Numbered from the stretch's first letter, positions 1-6,263 are shown. The stretch: 7,609 nucleotides of DNA from Deltaproteobacteria bacterium (GCA_021815655.1 JAKAGJ010000083.1:1-7609); one strand, 5' to 3'. A program made the numbers and translations. Notes: generated from the sequence alone by a model not told the origin.

Positions 1-734
1 ACCCCGGGGTCCAGGCTCAGGCGCATGGGGATGAGGTCGGGCCACGACCAGGGCGGCAGTCCGCCGGCCAAGAGGACCGGCGGCGGCCCCAGCCCCAGCA
101 GGTGATAGGCCGCCGAACCCAAGGATAGCCCCAGGAGCAGCACCGCCGAGGAAGCCAGCCCCTTGAGCCGGTGCTGGGCCCAGAGCATGGCCGCCACCAG
201 GGCCATGGCGAAGAGGAAGGGGCCGGCTACGGAGGCGCCCGGCAGACCCGGCGTGGCGGAGAAGAACATATCGCGCATGGTGGGCCCCAGGCTCACGACG
301 ATGAGCAGCAGGGTGGCGGAGAGCACCGGCGGGGTATAGAGCCGGCCCAGGCGCCCGGCCAGGCCGCTCAGGCCCAGCAGGGCGGTCAAGGCGCCACCCA
401 GGGCCATGGCCCCGTTCACCGCCGGCAGGCCCGCGCCCAGGGTGGCCAGCATGCCCACCATCAGCACCGAACTGGGTCCCACCAGGCCGGGCAGACGGTG
501 CCCCCACAGCACCTGAGCCAGTTGCACCAGCCCGCCCATGAGCAGCAGGCGTTGCAGGAAGAGCACGCGTCCGGCGGCGTCCAGTCCCTGGGCTTGGGCC
601 ACCACCTCGCCCAGCACCAACAGCCCCGGCAAGAGCACCACCAACCATTGCAGCGAGAGAACGGCCGTGGCCAGGGGCGGCGGCCAGGCGTCCAGGGGAT
701 AGCGCAGTTCCAGTTGGGGAGATTTGATCTGCAT
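1..734 (-). CDS. NCS2-family nucleobase (uracil/xanthine-type) permease, N-terminal part
   Basis: Minus-strand reading frame open from an ATG at 734 to the window edge; 244 residues are visible and the C-terminal part is missing. The protein is strongly hydrophobic, with membrane segments at roughly residues 20-46, 58-76, 86-104, 106-124, 136-150, 168-186 and 193-214. Segments typical of the nucleobase:cation symporter-2 family are recognisable: YPLDAWPPP near residue 12 followed by a Gln (Q29) in the first helix, GHRLPGLVGPSSVLMVG at 78-94 (family pattern of the RLP..GPSF type), and RLYTPPVLSATLLL at 131-144 (family pattern FPPVVTG). Members import uracil, xanthine or related bases with a cation; the substrate cannot be decided because the substrate-binding helices 8 and 10 lie outside the window. 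An in-frame TAG two codons upstream makes ATG 734 the earliest start; I see no strong Shine-Dalgarno. It follows hflX by 55 bases with no clear terminator between, so read-through is possible. Confidence 0.8.
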   Translation of the reverse strand, partial: MQIKSPQLELRYPLDAWPPPLATAVLSLQWLVVLLPGLLVLGEVVAQAQGLDAAGRVLFLQRLLLMGGLVQLAQVLWGHRLPGLVGPSSVLMVGMLATLGAGLPAVNGAMALGGALTALLGLSGLAGRLGRLYTPPVLSATLLLIVVSLGPTMRDMFFSATPGLPGASVAGPFLFAMALVAAMLWAQHRLKGLASSAVLLLGLSLGSAAYHLLGLGPPPVLLAGGLPPWSWPDLIPMRLSLDPG

Positions 735-789
735 GGGCTAATTATGCCGCCAATGCCGCGCCGGCGCCAGGCGGTGGGCCGGGGCAGCC

Positions 790-2442
790 TTATTCGGCGG
801 GCGCCTGGGGTGGCGCCAGACCCTCCACCATGCTCTCCAGGCGGGTGAGCAGGGGGGGCAGGGTGCGCGGGTCCAGGGCGCTGATAGCCACGGCGTCATG
901 GCGGCGGGTGAGCTTCACCCGGCGGTCAAAGGGAGCCAGGTCCATCTTGTTCAAAACCAGGAGGCGCGGAGTCTGAGTCAGGCCCAGCTCATCAAGGAGC
1001 GTCTCCACGGCCTCGATCTGGGCCTCCACCTGGGGGTTGGCGGCGTCGGCCAGGTGCAGGAGCAGGTCGGCCTGGTTCAGCTCCTCCAGGGTGGCGGCAA
1101 AGGCCAGCCTGAGCTCCGCCGGCAGGTCGCGGATGAAACCCACGGTGTCGGTAATTATCACCTCGCGCTCCTGGGGGAAGCGCAGGCGCCGGCTGGTGGG
1201 GTCCAGGGTGGCGAAGAGGCGGTCCTCGGCGATGACCTTGCTGTTGGTCAAGGCGTTGAGCAGGGTGGATTTGCCGGCGTTGGTATAGCCCACGATGGAG
1301 AGAATGGGCAGGTCCCCGGCTTGGCGGCGCTGGCGGCGGCGGGCGCGCTGGCGCCCCATCTGGGCAAGCTCGCGCTCCAGGCGGTGCAGGCGCTCGCGCA
1401 CCCGGCGGCGGTCGATCTCCAGGCGGGTCTCGCCGGGGCCGCGGCCGCCGATGCCGCCGGTGAGCCGGCTGAGCCCGTCGTCGCGGGAGCCCAGGCGGGG
1501 CATGAGGTAGCGCATCTGGGCCATCTCCACCTGTAGCTTGCCCTCGCTGCTCTTGGCGCGCTGGGCGAAGATGTCCAGGATGAGCTGGGTGCGGTCGATG
1601 ATCTTCAGGTCGCTGGTGGTGGCCAGGGCCAGGGTGTGGGCCTGACTGGGGGAAAGCTCTTGGTCGAAGATCAGCACCGAGGCTCCGGTGCGGAAGGCCA
1701 GGGCCAGCACCTCGGCCAGCTTGCCCGGCCCCAGCACCGTGCGCGGGTCCAGGCGCTGGCGGCGCTGGATCACCTGGGCGCGGGGCTCCAAGCCGGCTGA
1801 GCGGGCCAACTCGGACAGCTCGGCCAGGTGCTCCTCGGCCTCGGCGCGGGGACCGGTGGTGACGCTGAGCAACACCGCCGCGCCCTGGCTGCCCAAGGCT
1901 TGGGGAGGCGTAAGCCGGGCCAGTTCCTCTTCCAGGGAGCGCACCAGGCGCTCCAGGTCCTCGGGGGGGTGCCCTGGCGCAAAGGCCGGCAGGCGGCGGT
2001 AGTCCTGGCCATCCAAAGGTTGGGGCAGCAGGTGGGCGGCCTGGATGGTCCCAGGCAGGCCCTCGGCGCCCACCTCCAGCACCGCCAAGAGGTCCCAGCG
2101 CCGGCGCGCCAGTTCGGTGAAGTCCCGGGGGCTCAAGCCTCCGGCGCTCAGGCGGGTGTGAATCAGGCTGTAGCCGGCCAGGCGGCTGCGCCCACGGCGC
2201 AGGCGTGAGATATCCGGAGGGGGCAGGTCCTCGGGGCCGCCGGCGATGACGCTGACCACCTCGCCCCGGCGGCTGACCACCAGGCCGATCTGGCGGCCCA
2301 GTTCCGCCGAAAGCCTTGAAAGAGCCAGGGCCTGCTCGGGCAGCATGAGCTGGTCCGGTGGGAGCTTGCGTCGGTAGAGGTTGTCCAGGCGCCTAAGCTG
2401 GCTGGTTTTTAACCCCTGGGTTTCGCCGAAGACCTTGGCCAA
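790..2442 (-). CDS. hflX: GTPase HflX (ribosome-splitting/rescue factor)
   Basis: 550 residues. HflX proteins bind the 50S subunit and split stalled or stress-inactivated 70S ribosomes, using GTP, in the cytoplasm. The HflX-specific domain covers about 188-370, including the glycine-rich GGIGGRGPGETRLE at 329-342 and a basic coiled linker at 343-373. The GTPase domain follows: G1 GYTNAGKST 385-393, G2 ATLDPT 411-416, G3 DTVGF 432-436, G4 NKMD 498-501, G5 SAL 521-523; no key residue is missing. There is an extra N-terminal region of about 185 residues opening with GETQGLK, as in long HflX forms, and almost nothing after G5, so the C-terminal domain of E. coli HflX (426 aa) is absent. The start is TTG at 2442: an in-frame TAG lies three codons upstream and the GETQGLK segment starts at residue 6, so no other start fits well. 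AGGA lies 4 bases before it. It begins 19 bases after dnaB, probably in the same operon. Confidence 0.96.
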   Translation of the reverse strand: MAKVFGETQGLKTSQLRRLDNLYRRKLPPDQLMLPEQALALSRLSAELGRQIGLVVSRRGEVVSVIAGGPEDLPPPDISRLRRGRSRLAGYSLIHTRLSAGGLSPRDFTELARRRWDLLAVLEVGAEGLPGTIQAAHLLPQPLDGQDYRRLPAFAPGHPPEDLERLVRSLEEELARLTPPQALGSQGAAVLLSVTTGPRAEAEEHLAELSELARSAGLEPRAQVIQRRQRLDPRTVLGPGKLAEVLALAFRTGASVLIFDQELSPSQAHTLALATTSDLKIIDRTQLILDIFAQRAKSSEGKLQVEMAQMRYLMPRLGSRDDGLSRLTGGIGGRGPGETRLEIDRRRVRERLHRLERELAQMGRQRARRRQRRQAGDLPILSIVGYTNAGKSTLLNALTNSKVIAEDRLFATLDPTSRRLRFPQEREVIITDTVGFIRDLPAELRLAFAATLEELNQADLLLHLADAANPQVEAQIEAVETLLDELGLTQTPRLLVLNKMDLAPFDRRVKLTRRHDAVAISALDPRTLPPLLTRLESMVEGLAPPQAPAE

Positions 2443-2461
2443 GCCGTCCTACCCCGCGGCC

Positions 2462-3838
2462 CTATTCAAGGCCGTCCTCGTAGGCCATGTCCTCGAACTT
2501 GGTCAGGTCGTCCAAAAAGACCAGCTTGACCGTGCCCGTGGGGCCGTTGCGCTGCTTGCCGATGATGACCTCGGCCACATTGTCGTCGGGCTCCTCGGGG
2601 GCGTCCTTCTTCTTGTAGACCTTCTTGCGGAAGATGAACATGATGACGTCGGCGTCCTGCTCGATGGCCCCTGATTCGCGCAGGTCGCTGAGCATGGGGC
2701 GCTTGTCGCCGCCGGTGCGGTCCTCCACCTTGCGGTTGAGCTGGCTTAAGGCCACCACCGGCAGGGAAAGCTCCTTGGCCAGGGCCTTCAGGGAGCGGCT
2801 GATGTCGCTGATCTCCTGCTCGCGGCTGTCGAAGGCGCCGGCGCGGCCGCGCATGAGCTGCAAATAGTCCACCAGGATCAGGCCCAGGTTTTTTTCCTGC
2901 TTGAGCCGGCGGGCCTTGGCGCGCATCTCCAGCACGCTGATGGCCGGGGTGTCGTCGATATAGATGGGGGCGGACAGCAGACGGTCGGCGGCGGCGGTGA
3001 GCGCCGGGAAATCCTGGTTGTAGGACAAAAAACCGCTGCGGATCTTGGAGCCCGAGACCCGGGCCTCGCTGGACAACAGGCGCAGGCCCAGTTGCTCCTT
3101 GCTCATCTCCAGGCTGAAGATTGCCGTGCAGACCTGGTGCTCCAGGGCGGCGCTGGCGGCCATGTTGAGCGCGAAGGCGGTCTTGCCCATGGAAGGACGG
3201 CCGGCCACGATGATAAGGTCGCCGGCCTGTAGGCCAGTGGTGTACTGGTCCAGCTTCTTGAAGCCGGTGGGCACGCCGGCCACCAGGCCTTTCTGCTTGA
3301 AACGCTTCTCGATAACCTGCAGGGATGAGCGCACCACGTCGGACAGCGGGGCGAAGCCTTGCAGGCCGCGCTGCTGGGTGGCGGTGAAGATGGCGCGCTC
3401 GGCCTCCTCCAGGGCCAGCTCGGGGTCGGCCTGGTGGGAGTAGGCGGCCTCGATGGCCTTGTGGGAGGCGTTGATGAATTGGCGCAAGAGCGCCTTGTCG
3501 GACACCAGTTGGGCGTAGTGATCGACATGGGCCGGGCTGAGCACGATGTCGGCCAGCTCGGCCAGAAAGGCGGCGCCGCCCACGCTGTCCAACTGGCCCT
3601 GGTCGGCCAGGCGGGAGGAGACGGTGATCTCGTCCACGGGCTGGCCCTTGTCATAGAGAACCAGCATGGCGGCGAAGATCAGGCCGTGGCGGCGGTCGTA
3701 GAAATCCTCGGGCTTGAGCGTGGCGGCGATGCCGGCCAGCACCTCCACGCCGTGGGCCAGCACTCCCCCCAGGACCCCCTGCTCGGCGGCCAGGTCCTGG
3801 GGGGGAAGGCGACGGGGGCCTGCGCTGGGCTCGGCCAC
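2462..3838 (-). CDS. dnaB: Replicative DNA helicase DnaB
   Basis: 458 residues, a normal DnaB length. The hexameric helicase unwinds DNA at the replication fork with ATP and recruits primase. The N-terminal helical domain is at about 12-115 (PPQDLAAEQGVLGG at the start), then a linker, then the RecA-like domain from about 185. Visible motifs: Walker A GRPSMGKT 213-220, SLEM 242-245, Walker B LILVDYLQLM 320-329 with D324, LSQLNR 364-369, DLRESGAIEQDAD 385-397, and KQRNGPTG 428-435 carrying the arginine-finger region. No intein or insertion is seen. The start is GTG at 3838, four bases after the rplI stop, with GAGGAG seven bases upstream lying across the end of rplI; this suggests translational coupling to L9. 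The gene order rplI-dnaB is widely conserved. The RadA/Sms gene that sometimes follows dnaB in related clusters is not here; hflX takes that place. Confidence 0.98.
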   Translation of the reverse strand: MAEPSAGPRRLPPQDLAAEQGVLGGVLAHGVEVLAGIAATLKPEDFYDRRHGLIFAAMLVLYDKGQPVDEITVSSRLADQGQLDSVGGAAFLAELADIVLSPAHVDHYAQLVSDKALLRQFINASHKAIEAAYSHQADPELALEEAERAIFTATQQRGLQGFAPLSDVVRSSLQVIEKRFKQKGLVAGVPTGFKKLDQYTTGLQAGDLIIVAGRPSMGKTAFALNMAASAALEHQVCTAIFSLEMSKEQLGLRLLSSEARVSGSKIRSGFLSYNQDFPALTAAADRLLSAPIYIDDTPAISVLEMRAKARRLKQEKNLGLILVDYLQLMRGRAGAFDSREQEISDISRSLKALAKELSLPVVALSQLNRKVEDRTGGDKRPMLSDLRESGAIEQDADVIMFIFRKKVYKKKDAPEEPDDNVAEVIIGKQRNGPTGTVKLVFLDDLTKFEDMAYEDGLE

Positions 3839-3842
3839 GCCC

Positions 3843-4346
3843 TTACTCCTCGGCAGCGGCCTCCTGGGCCTGCTGGCTGTCGGCCTCGGCGGCGATCGCG
3901 CCCGCCTCGGGCTCCACCACCACCTTGACCTCCACCACCACCTGGGGATGGAGCTTGACCTTTATCAGGTGCTCGCCCAGGCGCTTGATGGGCTGCTCCA
4001 TGAGGATGCGGCGGCGGTCGATGTCATGGCCGGCGTCGGCCAGGGCCTTGGCCACGTCCATGTTGGTCACCGAACCGTAGAGCTTGCCGCCCTCGCCGGA
4101 ACGGGCCACGATGGTCACGCCCACGCCGGTTAGTTTGGCCGCATCGCCCTTGATGCGCGCGGCTTCCTTGGCCTGGGTCGCGGCAATGCGCTTCTGCTCC
4201 GCTTCCACGGCGGCCACGTTCTTCTTGGTGGCGGCGATGGCCAGGCCTTGGGGCACCAGGTAATTGCGGCCGTAGCCGTCCTTGACCTCCACCACCTCGC
4301 CCGGATCGCCCAGACCCAGCACTTCCTTGGTGAGGATGACCTTCAT
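3843..4346 (-). CDS. rplI: 50S ribosomal protein L9 (bL9)
   Basis: 167 residues. L9 binds 23S rRNA domain V near the L1 stalk with its N-domain and reaches out on a long helix to a C-terminal domain; it supports reading-frame fidelity. The family signature is plain at 13-36 (GDPGEVVEVKDGYGRNYLVP then QGLA). The Ala/Lys/Glu-rich connecting helix runs about 40-75, and the C-domain about 76-148 with GEGGKLYGSVT and HPQVVVEVKV. Residues 149-167 are an extra Ala/Glu/Gln tail beyond the usual 147-150 residues. The frame is open up to an ATG at 4406, which would add 20 residues, but the true start is ATG 4346: MKVIL is the standard L9 N-terminus, AAAGGA sits six bases before it, and the longer form would overlap the upstream gene. 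It follows the DUF2232 gene by 17 bases. Confidence 0.98.
   Translation of the reverse strand: MKVILTKEVLGLGDPGEVVEVKDGYGRNYLVPQGLAIAATKKNVAAVEAEQKRIAATQAKEAARIKGDAAKLTGVGVTIVARSGEGGKLYGSVTNMDVAKALADAGHDIDRRRILMEQPIKRLGEHLIKVKLHPQVVVEVKVVVEPEAGAIAAEADSQQAQEAAAEE
3846..3851 (-). promoter_or_regulatory. Ribosome binding site of dnaB inside the end of rplI
   Basis: GAGGAG on the minus strand, seven bases before the GTG start at 3838; it is formed by the final two Glu codons of L9. It supports the GTG as the DnaB start and indicates coupling with L9 translation. Confidence 0.75.
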
Positions 4347-4352
4347 TGGCGT

Positions 4353-4358
4353 TCCTTT
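4353..4358 (-). promoter_or_regulatory. Ribosome binding site of rplI
   Basis: AAAGGA on the minus strand six bases before ATG 4346. It supports the 167-residue L9 over the 20-residue longer frame that begins inside the upstream membrane-protein gene. Confidence 0.75.
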
Positions 4359-4363
4359 CGCGA

Positions 4364-5320
4364 TCAGGCCGACTGTTTGCCGTCGAGCCGCCTGAAATTG
4401 AACCATAGATCAAACAGCCCCGCCAGCGCCACCAACAGGGCCAGAAAAACTTCCACCGCCACCAGGGCGTACAGCCCCGCCCTGAGCATGCGGGGCGCGT
4501 TCTTTTTCTCCAGCCAAAAAGCCACCACGGCCATGCCCTGGAAGAAATAGATCACGCCCAGGGGCAACAGCGCGTTAAGCCCGGCCCAGGAAACCCAGCC
4601 CTCGCCCACCCAGGTCAGGCCGCCAGCGGCGATCAACAGCCACACCAGGCGTTCCGGAGCCTGCCAGCCGTTCAAGGGCTCCGGCGGCGGCTCCAGGGGC
4701 TTTAGCCTGCGCCCCAGAATCCGGGCCAGGAGCAGGTTGGCCCAGGCCAGGACCAGTGAGCCGGCGCAAAGGATGCCCGGGGCCAGACGCAGGATCAGGC
4801 GCCCCGTCTGCACCAGGGCCGAGCGCAGTTCCTCAAGGCTCTCGGCGTCCATGCCCGCCTGGCGCGAGGCGGCCATGAAGGTGTCCAGCTCCTGGTGCCA
4901 GGCCGCCCGCCACACCGCCAGCGATTCGCTGCCCGGAACCAGGCCCGACAAGAGCAGCAGGACCACTCCCGCCGCCACTCCGGCCAGGGCCGCCGTGCCC
5001 AGGGCCAGCGGCTCGCCCACCCGATGGTGGGGAGCCTCTCCCAGCACCAGGACCATGGCGGCGTAGTACAGAAAGTACAGGCCGCCAGCCCCGACGCTGA
5101 ATACCTGGCCCATGAGCAGCGCGCCGGCCAGGGTCAGTCCCAAGGCCAGGCGCCCGGCCTTTAGCCCCCGCTGGCGGTAGGCCAGGATCAGGGGCAGCGG
5201 CGTCCAGATCACCCACAGGGCCCCCAGCACGGGTATGAACCAGGGGGCCACAAACAACATGAGCGAGGCAAGCGCCGCTCCGGCGGGAGCCAGCCAGGGG
5301 CCGGCGCTCTGGGGAGTCAT
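4364..5320 (-). CDS. DUF2232 (YybS-type) integral membrane protein
   Basis: 318 residues with about eight hydrophobic segments: roughly 10-30, 31-47, 57-72, 78-94, 104-128, 174-200, 226-246 and 250-305 (the last holding two helices). The only sizeable soluble stretches are about 129-172, an amphipathic region with acidic and basic residues, and about 201-224, which is proline-rich (EPPPEPLNGW). The segment VIYFFQGMAVVAFWLEKK at 256-273 and the end GLFDLWFNFRRL at 301-312 are recognisable features of the DUF2232 family, and the position between rpsR and rplI is where this family is commonly found. The biochemical function of the family is not established; I do not assign one. The start is ATG at 5320 with a weak purine stretch (GGCAGGCAA) upstream, 25 bases after the rpsR stop. 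Its weak ribosome site would suit low expression relative to the ribosomal genes on both sides (inference). Confidence 0.88.
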   Translation of the reverse strand: MTPQSAGPWLAPAGAALASLMLFVAPWFIPVLGALWVIWTPLPLILAYRQRGLKAGRLALGLTLAGALLMGQVFSVGAGGLYFLYYAAMVLVLGEAPHHRVGEPLALGTAALAGVAAGVVLLLLSGLVPGSESLAVWRAAWHQELDTFMAASRQAGMDAESLEELRSALVQTGRLILRLAPGILCAGSLVLAWANLLLARILGRRLKPLEPPPEPLNGWQAPERLVWLLIAAGGLTWVGEGWVSWAGLNALLPLGVIYFFQGMAVVAFWLEKKNAPRMLRAGLYALVAVEVFLALLVALAGLFDLWFNFRRLDGKQSA

Positions 5321-5345
5321 GGGCGGTTGCCTGCCCAGGCCCGGC

Positions 5346-5591
5346 CTAGGACATGCTCGAGGCCGCGAAGGGCAGCAGAGCGATATGTCTGGCCCGCTTG
5401 ATGGCCTCGGTCAGCTCCCGCTGATGGCGCGCGCAGCAACCGCTGATGCGCCGGGGAATGATCTTGCCCCGCTCGGTGGTGAAGTAACGCAGCGTGCGCG
5501 GGTCCTTGTAGTCAATGGCCAAGGAAGAGTCGGCGCAGAACCGGCAGACCTTGCGACGACCATAACCACGCTTTCTTCTGATAGGTGCCAT
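5346..5591 (-). CDS. rpsR: 30S ribosomal protein S18 (bS18), zinc-binding type
   Basis: 81 residues, the normal length. S18 pairs with S6 on the platform of the 30S subunit. The sequence is canonical: a basic N-terminus, [12 protein letters not shown] at 26-37, [10 protein letters not shown] at 40-49 and [12 protein letters not shown] at 64-75. It carries C16, C19, C53 and H56 (CRFC and CARH), the pattern of the zinc-binding (C+) form of S18, plus an additional neighbouring cysteine at 52. The start is ATG at 5591 with a perfect AGGAGG five bases upstream; that AGGAGG overlaps the rpsF stop codon and the gap is nine bases, so translation is probably coupled to S6, matching the 1:1 S6:S18 heterodimer. 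Because only the C+ form is in the window, I cannot say whether a zinc-free paralogue exists elsewhere. Confidence 0.98.
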   Translation of the reverse strand: MAPIRRKRGYGRRKVCRFCADSSLAIDYKDPRTLRYFTTERGKIIPRRISGCCARHQRELTEAIKRARHIALLPFAASSMS

Positions 5592-5596
5592 GTTCG

Positions 5597-5602
5597 CCTC
5601 CT
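5597..5602 (-). promoter_or_regulatory. Ribosome binding site of rpsR, overlapping the rpsF stop
   Basis: AGGAGG on the minus strand, five bases before ATG 5591. Its first two bases are the last two of the rpsF TAG stop (5603-5601), so ribosomes ending S6 are placed directly on the S18 initiation site. Confidence 0.85.
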
Positions 5603-6047
5603 AGTCCTCTTCTTCCTCGTCCTCGAAATCGCCCTCTTCCTCGTCATCCTCGCCACGGCGGCGGCGGGGGGACTCAAGCTCCTCCTGCTCGCGGGCGGCG
5701 CGGGCCGCGGCCTTGGCCTCGGCCTCGGCGGCGGCCCTGGCCACGGCCTCGGCGTCGAAGATGTCTTCCTTCTTCACGGTGAGGAAGCGGATGACGCGCT
5801 CGTCGATCTTGAAGTTGCGCTCCATCTCGGCCACGGTCTCGGGCAGGGCGCCGTACTCAAAGAGCACGTAGTAGCCCTTGCTGAACTTCTTGACCTCGTA
5901 GGCCAGACGGCGGCGGCCCCAGTGGTCGACCTTGACCATGGTGGAGCCGGCGTCCGTGAGGATGGCCGCGAACTTCTCCACCGTGGCCGCGGTTTCTTCC
6001 TCGGTCAGGTCGGGATTGATGATAAAAAGGGTCTCGTAATGGCGCAT
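5601..6047 (-). CDS. rpsF: 30S ribosomal protein S6 (bS6) with long acidic tail
   Basis: 148 residues; family members are usually 95-135. S6 forms a heterodimer with S18 on the 30S platform. The core is typical: MRHYETLFIINPDLTEEE at 1-18, DHWGRRRLAYEVKKFSKGYYVLF at 41-63 (the conserved WGRRRLAY part at 43-50), and ERNFKIDERVIRFLTVKKE at 76-94. From about 98 the protein is low complexity: an Ala/Glu/Lys helix-prone stretch at 99-122, an arginine cluster RRRR at 128-131, and a highly acidic end at 133-148 made almost only of Asp and Glu. The frame is open up to 6140, but ATG 6047 is the start because MRHYETLFI is the standard N-terminus and GAGGAGG lies just before it. It is the first gene after a 259-base gap with promoter-like sequence, so it heads the operon. 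Confidence 0.97.
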   Translation of the reverse strand: MRHYETLFIINPDLTEEETAATVEKFAAILTDAGSTMVKVDHWGRRRLAYEVKKFSKGYYVLFEYGALPETVAEMERNFKIDERVIRFLTVKKEDIFDAEAVARAAAEAEAKAAARAAREQEELESPRRRRGEDDEEEGDFEDEEEED

Positions 6048-6051
6048 AAGG

Positions 6052-6058
6052 CCTCCTC
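6052..6058 (-). promoter_or_regulatory. Ribosome binding site of rpsF
   Basis: GAGGAGG on the minus strand, four bases before ATG 6047. It decides the S6 start against the in-frame upstream start at 6140, which has no comparable site and would add 31 residues unlike S6. Confidence 0.85.
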
Positions 6059-6070
6059 GTGGTCTAAGCG

Positions 6071-6106
6071 TCCCCGGCTCCTGAACTTTCCGCAACCGTC
6101 CGGGGA
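6071..6106 (-). promoter_or_regulatory. Hairpin in rpsF 5' leader, possible S6:S18 autoregulatory element
   Basis: In the mRNA sense TCCCCGG (6106-6100) pairs perfectly with CCGGGGA (6077-6071), seven base pairs closing a 22-base loop, ending 23 bases before the rpsF start codon. It is not followed by a U run, so it is not a normal terminator. Established knowledge: in many bacteria the S6:S18 complex binds a structure in the rpsF leader that mimics its 16S rRNA site and represses the operon. Position and GC-rich stem fit that role, but I could not match the conserved nucleotides of the known motif with confidence. Confidence 0.4.
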
Positions 6107-6110
6107 AAGG

Positions 6111-6116
6111 AGTATA
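6111..6116 (-). promoter_or_regulatory. Alternative -10 element (TATACT) upstream of rpsF
   Basis: TATACT on the minus strand matches the -10 consensus TATAAT in five of six positions and sits in the most AT-rich stretch of the gap, about 64 bases before the rpsF ATG. No good -35 lies 16-18 bases upstream; the TTGACA at 6159-6154 is too far (37 bases). It could mark a second start site or be chance. Confidence 0.3.
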
Positions 6117-6130
6117 TGATTGAAGCTGAT

Positions 6131-6159
6131 TGATTACCACCCCGGCTGGGTCTTGTCAA
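6131..6159 (-). promoter_or_regulatory. Candidate sigma-70 promoter for the rpsF operon
   Basis: On the minus strand a perfect TTGACA (6159-6154) is followed, after exactly 17 bases, by TAATCA (6136-6131), which keeps only the leading TA of the -10 consensus. It lies about 84 bases upstream of the rpsF start in the only large gap of the window, where a promoter is expected. The strong -35 makes this the best candidate, but the poor -10 keeps it uncertain. Confidence 0.5.
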
Positions 6160-6187
6160 GCGGCGTGCCCGCCGGGGGCATGGTCGA

Positions 6188-6215
6188 GTCGGTTGAGTGG
6201 CAGCCGCCAACCGAC
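6188..6215. repeat. Perfect 8-bp inverted repeat between the NUDIX gene and rpsF
   Basis: GTCGGTTG at 6188-6195 and CAACCGAC at 6208-6215 are perfect inverted copies separated by 12 bases. It lies 91 bases past the NUDIX stop and about 30 bases upstream of the TTGACA element. As RNA it would fold into a stable stem-loop, but no U run follows on the minus strand, so it could be a Rho-type or processing 3' end of the TPR-NUDIX transcript, an operator for the rpsF promoter, or chance. Confidence 0.45.
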
Positions 6216-6247
6216 CCCGCCGGCTCCCGATGCGGCCTATATCAAGA

Positions 6248-6263
6248 AACAAAGACAGTGCCA
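6248..6263 (-). promoter_or_regulatory. Weak sigma-54-like promoter match
   Basis: On the minus strand TGGCAC, five bases, then TTGTT, with the spacing of a sigma-54 promoter (consensus TGGCACG, four bases, TTGCW). The nearly invariant C of the -12 GC is T here, which argues against a working site. It lies about 200 bases upstream of rpsF, an operon not usually under sigma-54 control. Confidence 0.15.

Noticed and set aside
735..789. Possible terminator between hflX and the permease
   Set aside because: The sequence is GC-rich and can form several weak stems, but there is no U run in the mRNA sense; only a short AT stretch lies just before the permease start.
171..848. 225-residue plus-strand open frame rich in Gln, His and Gly
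   Set aside because: This composition is the typical antisense reading of a Leu/Ala/Gly-rich membrane protein. The minus strand encodes a recognisable permease here.
898..1536. 212-residue plus-strand open frame opposite hflX
   Set aside because: It mirrors the codon pattern of hflX, shows no family motif, and hflX has a complete set of GTPase motifs on the other strand.
5235..6119. 294-residue plus-strand open frame opposite the membrane protein, rpsR and rpsF
   Set aside because: It is rich in Gly, Leu and Val with no recognisable domain and covers three certain genes on the other strand. Antisense open frames of this size are expected at this GC content.
6166..6180. 5-bp hairpin TGCCC/GGGCA just upstream of the TTGACA element
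   Set aside because: It is short, overlaps an alternative CGGC/GCCG pairing, and lacks a U run; such stems arise often by chance in this base composition.
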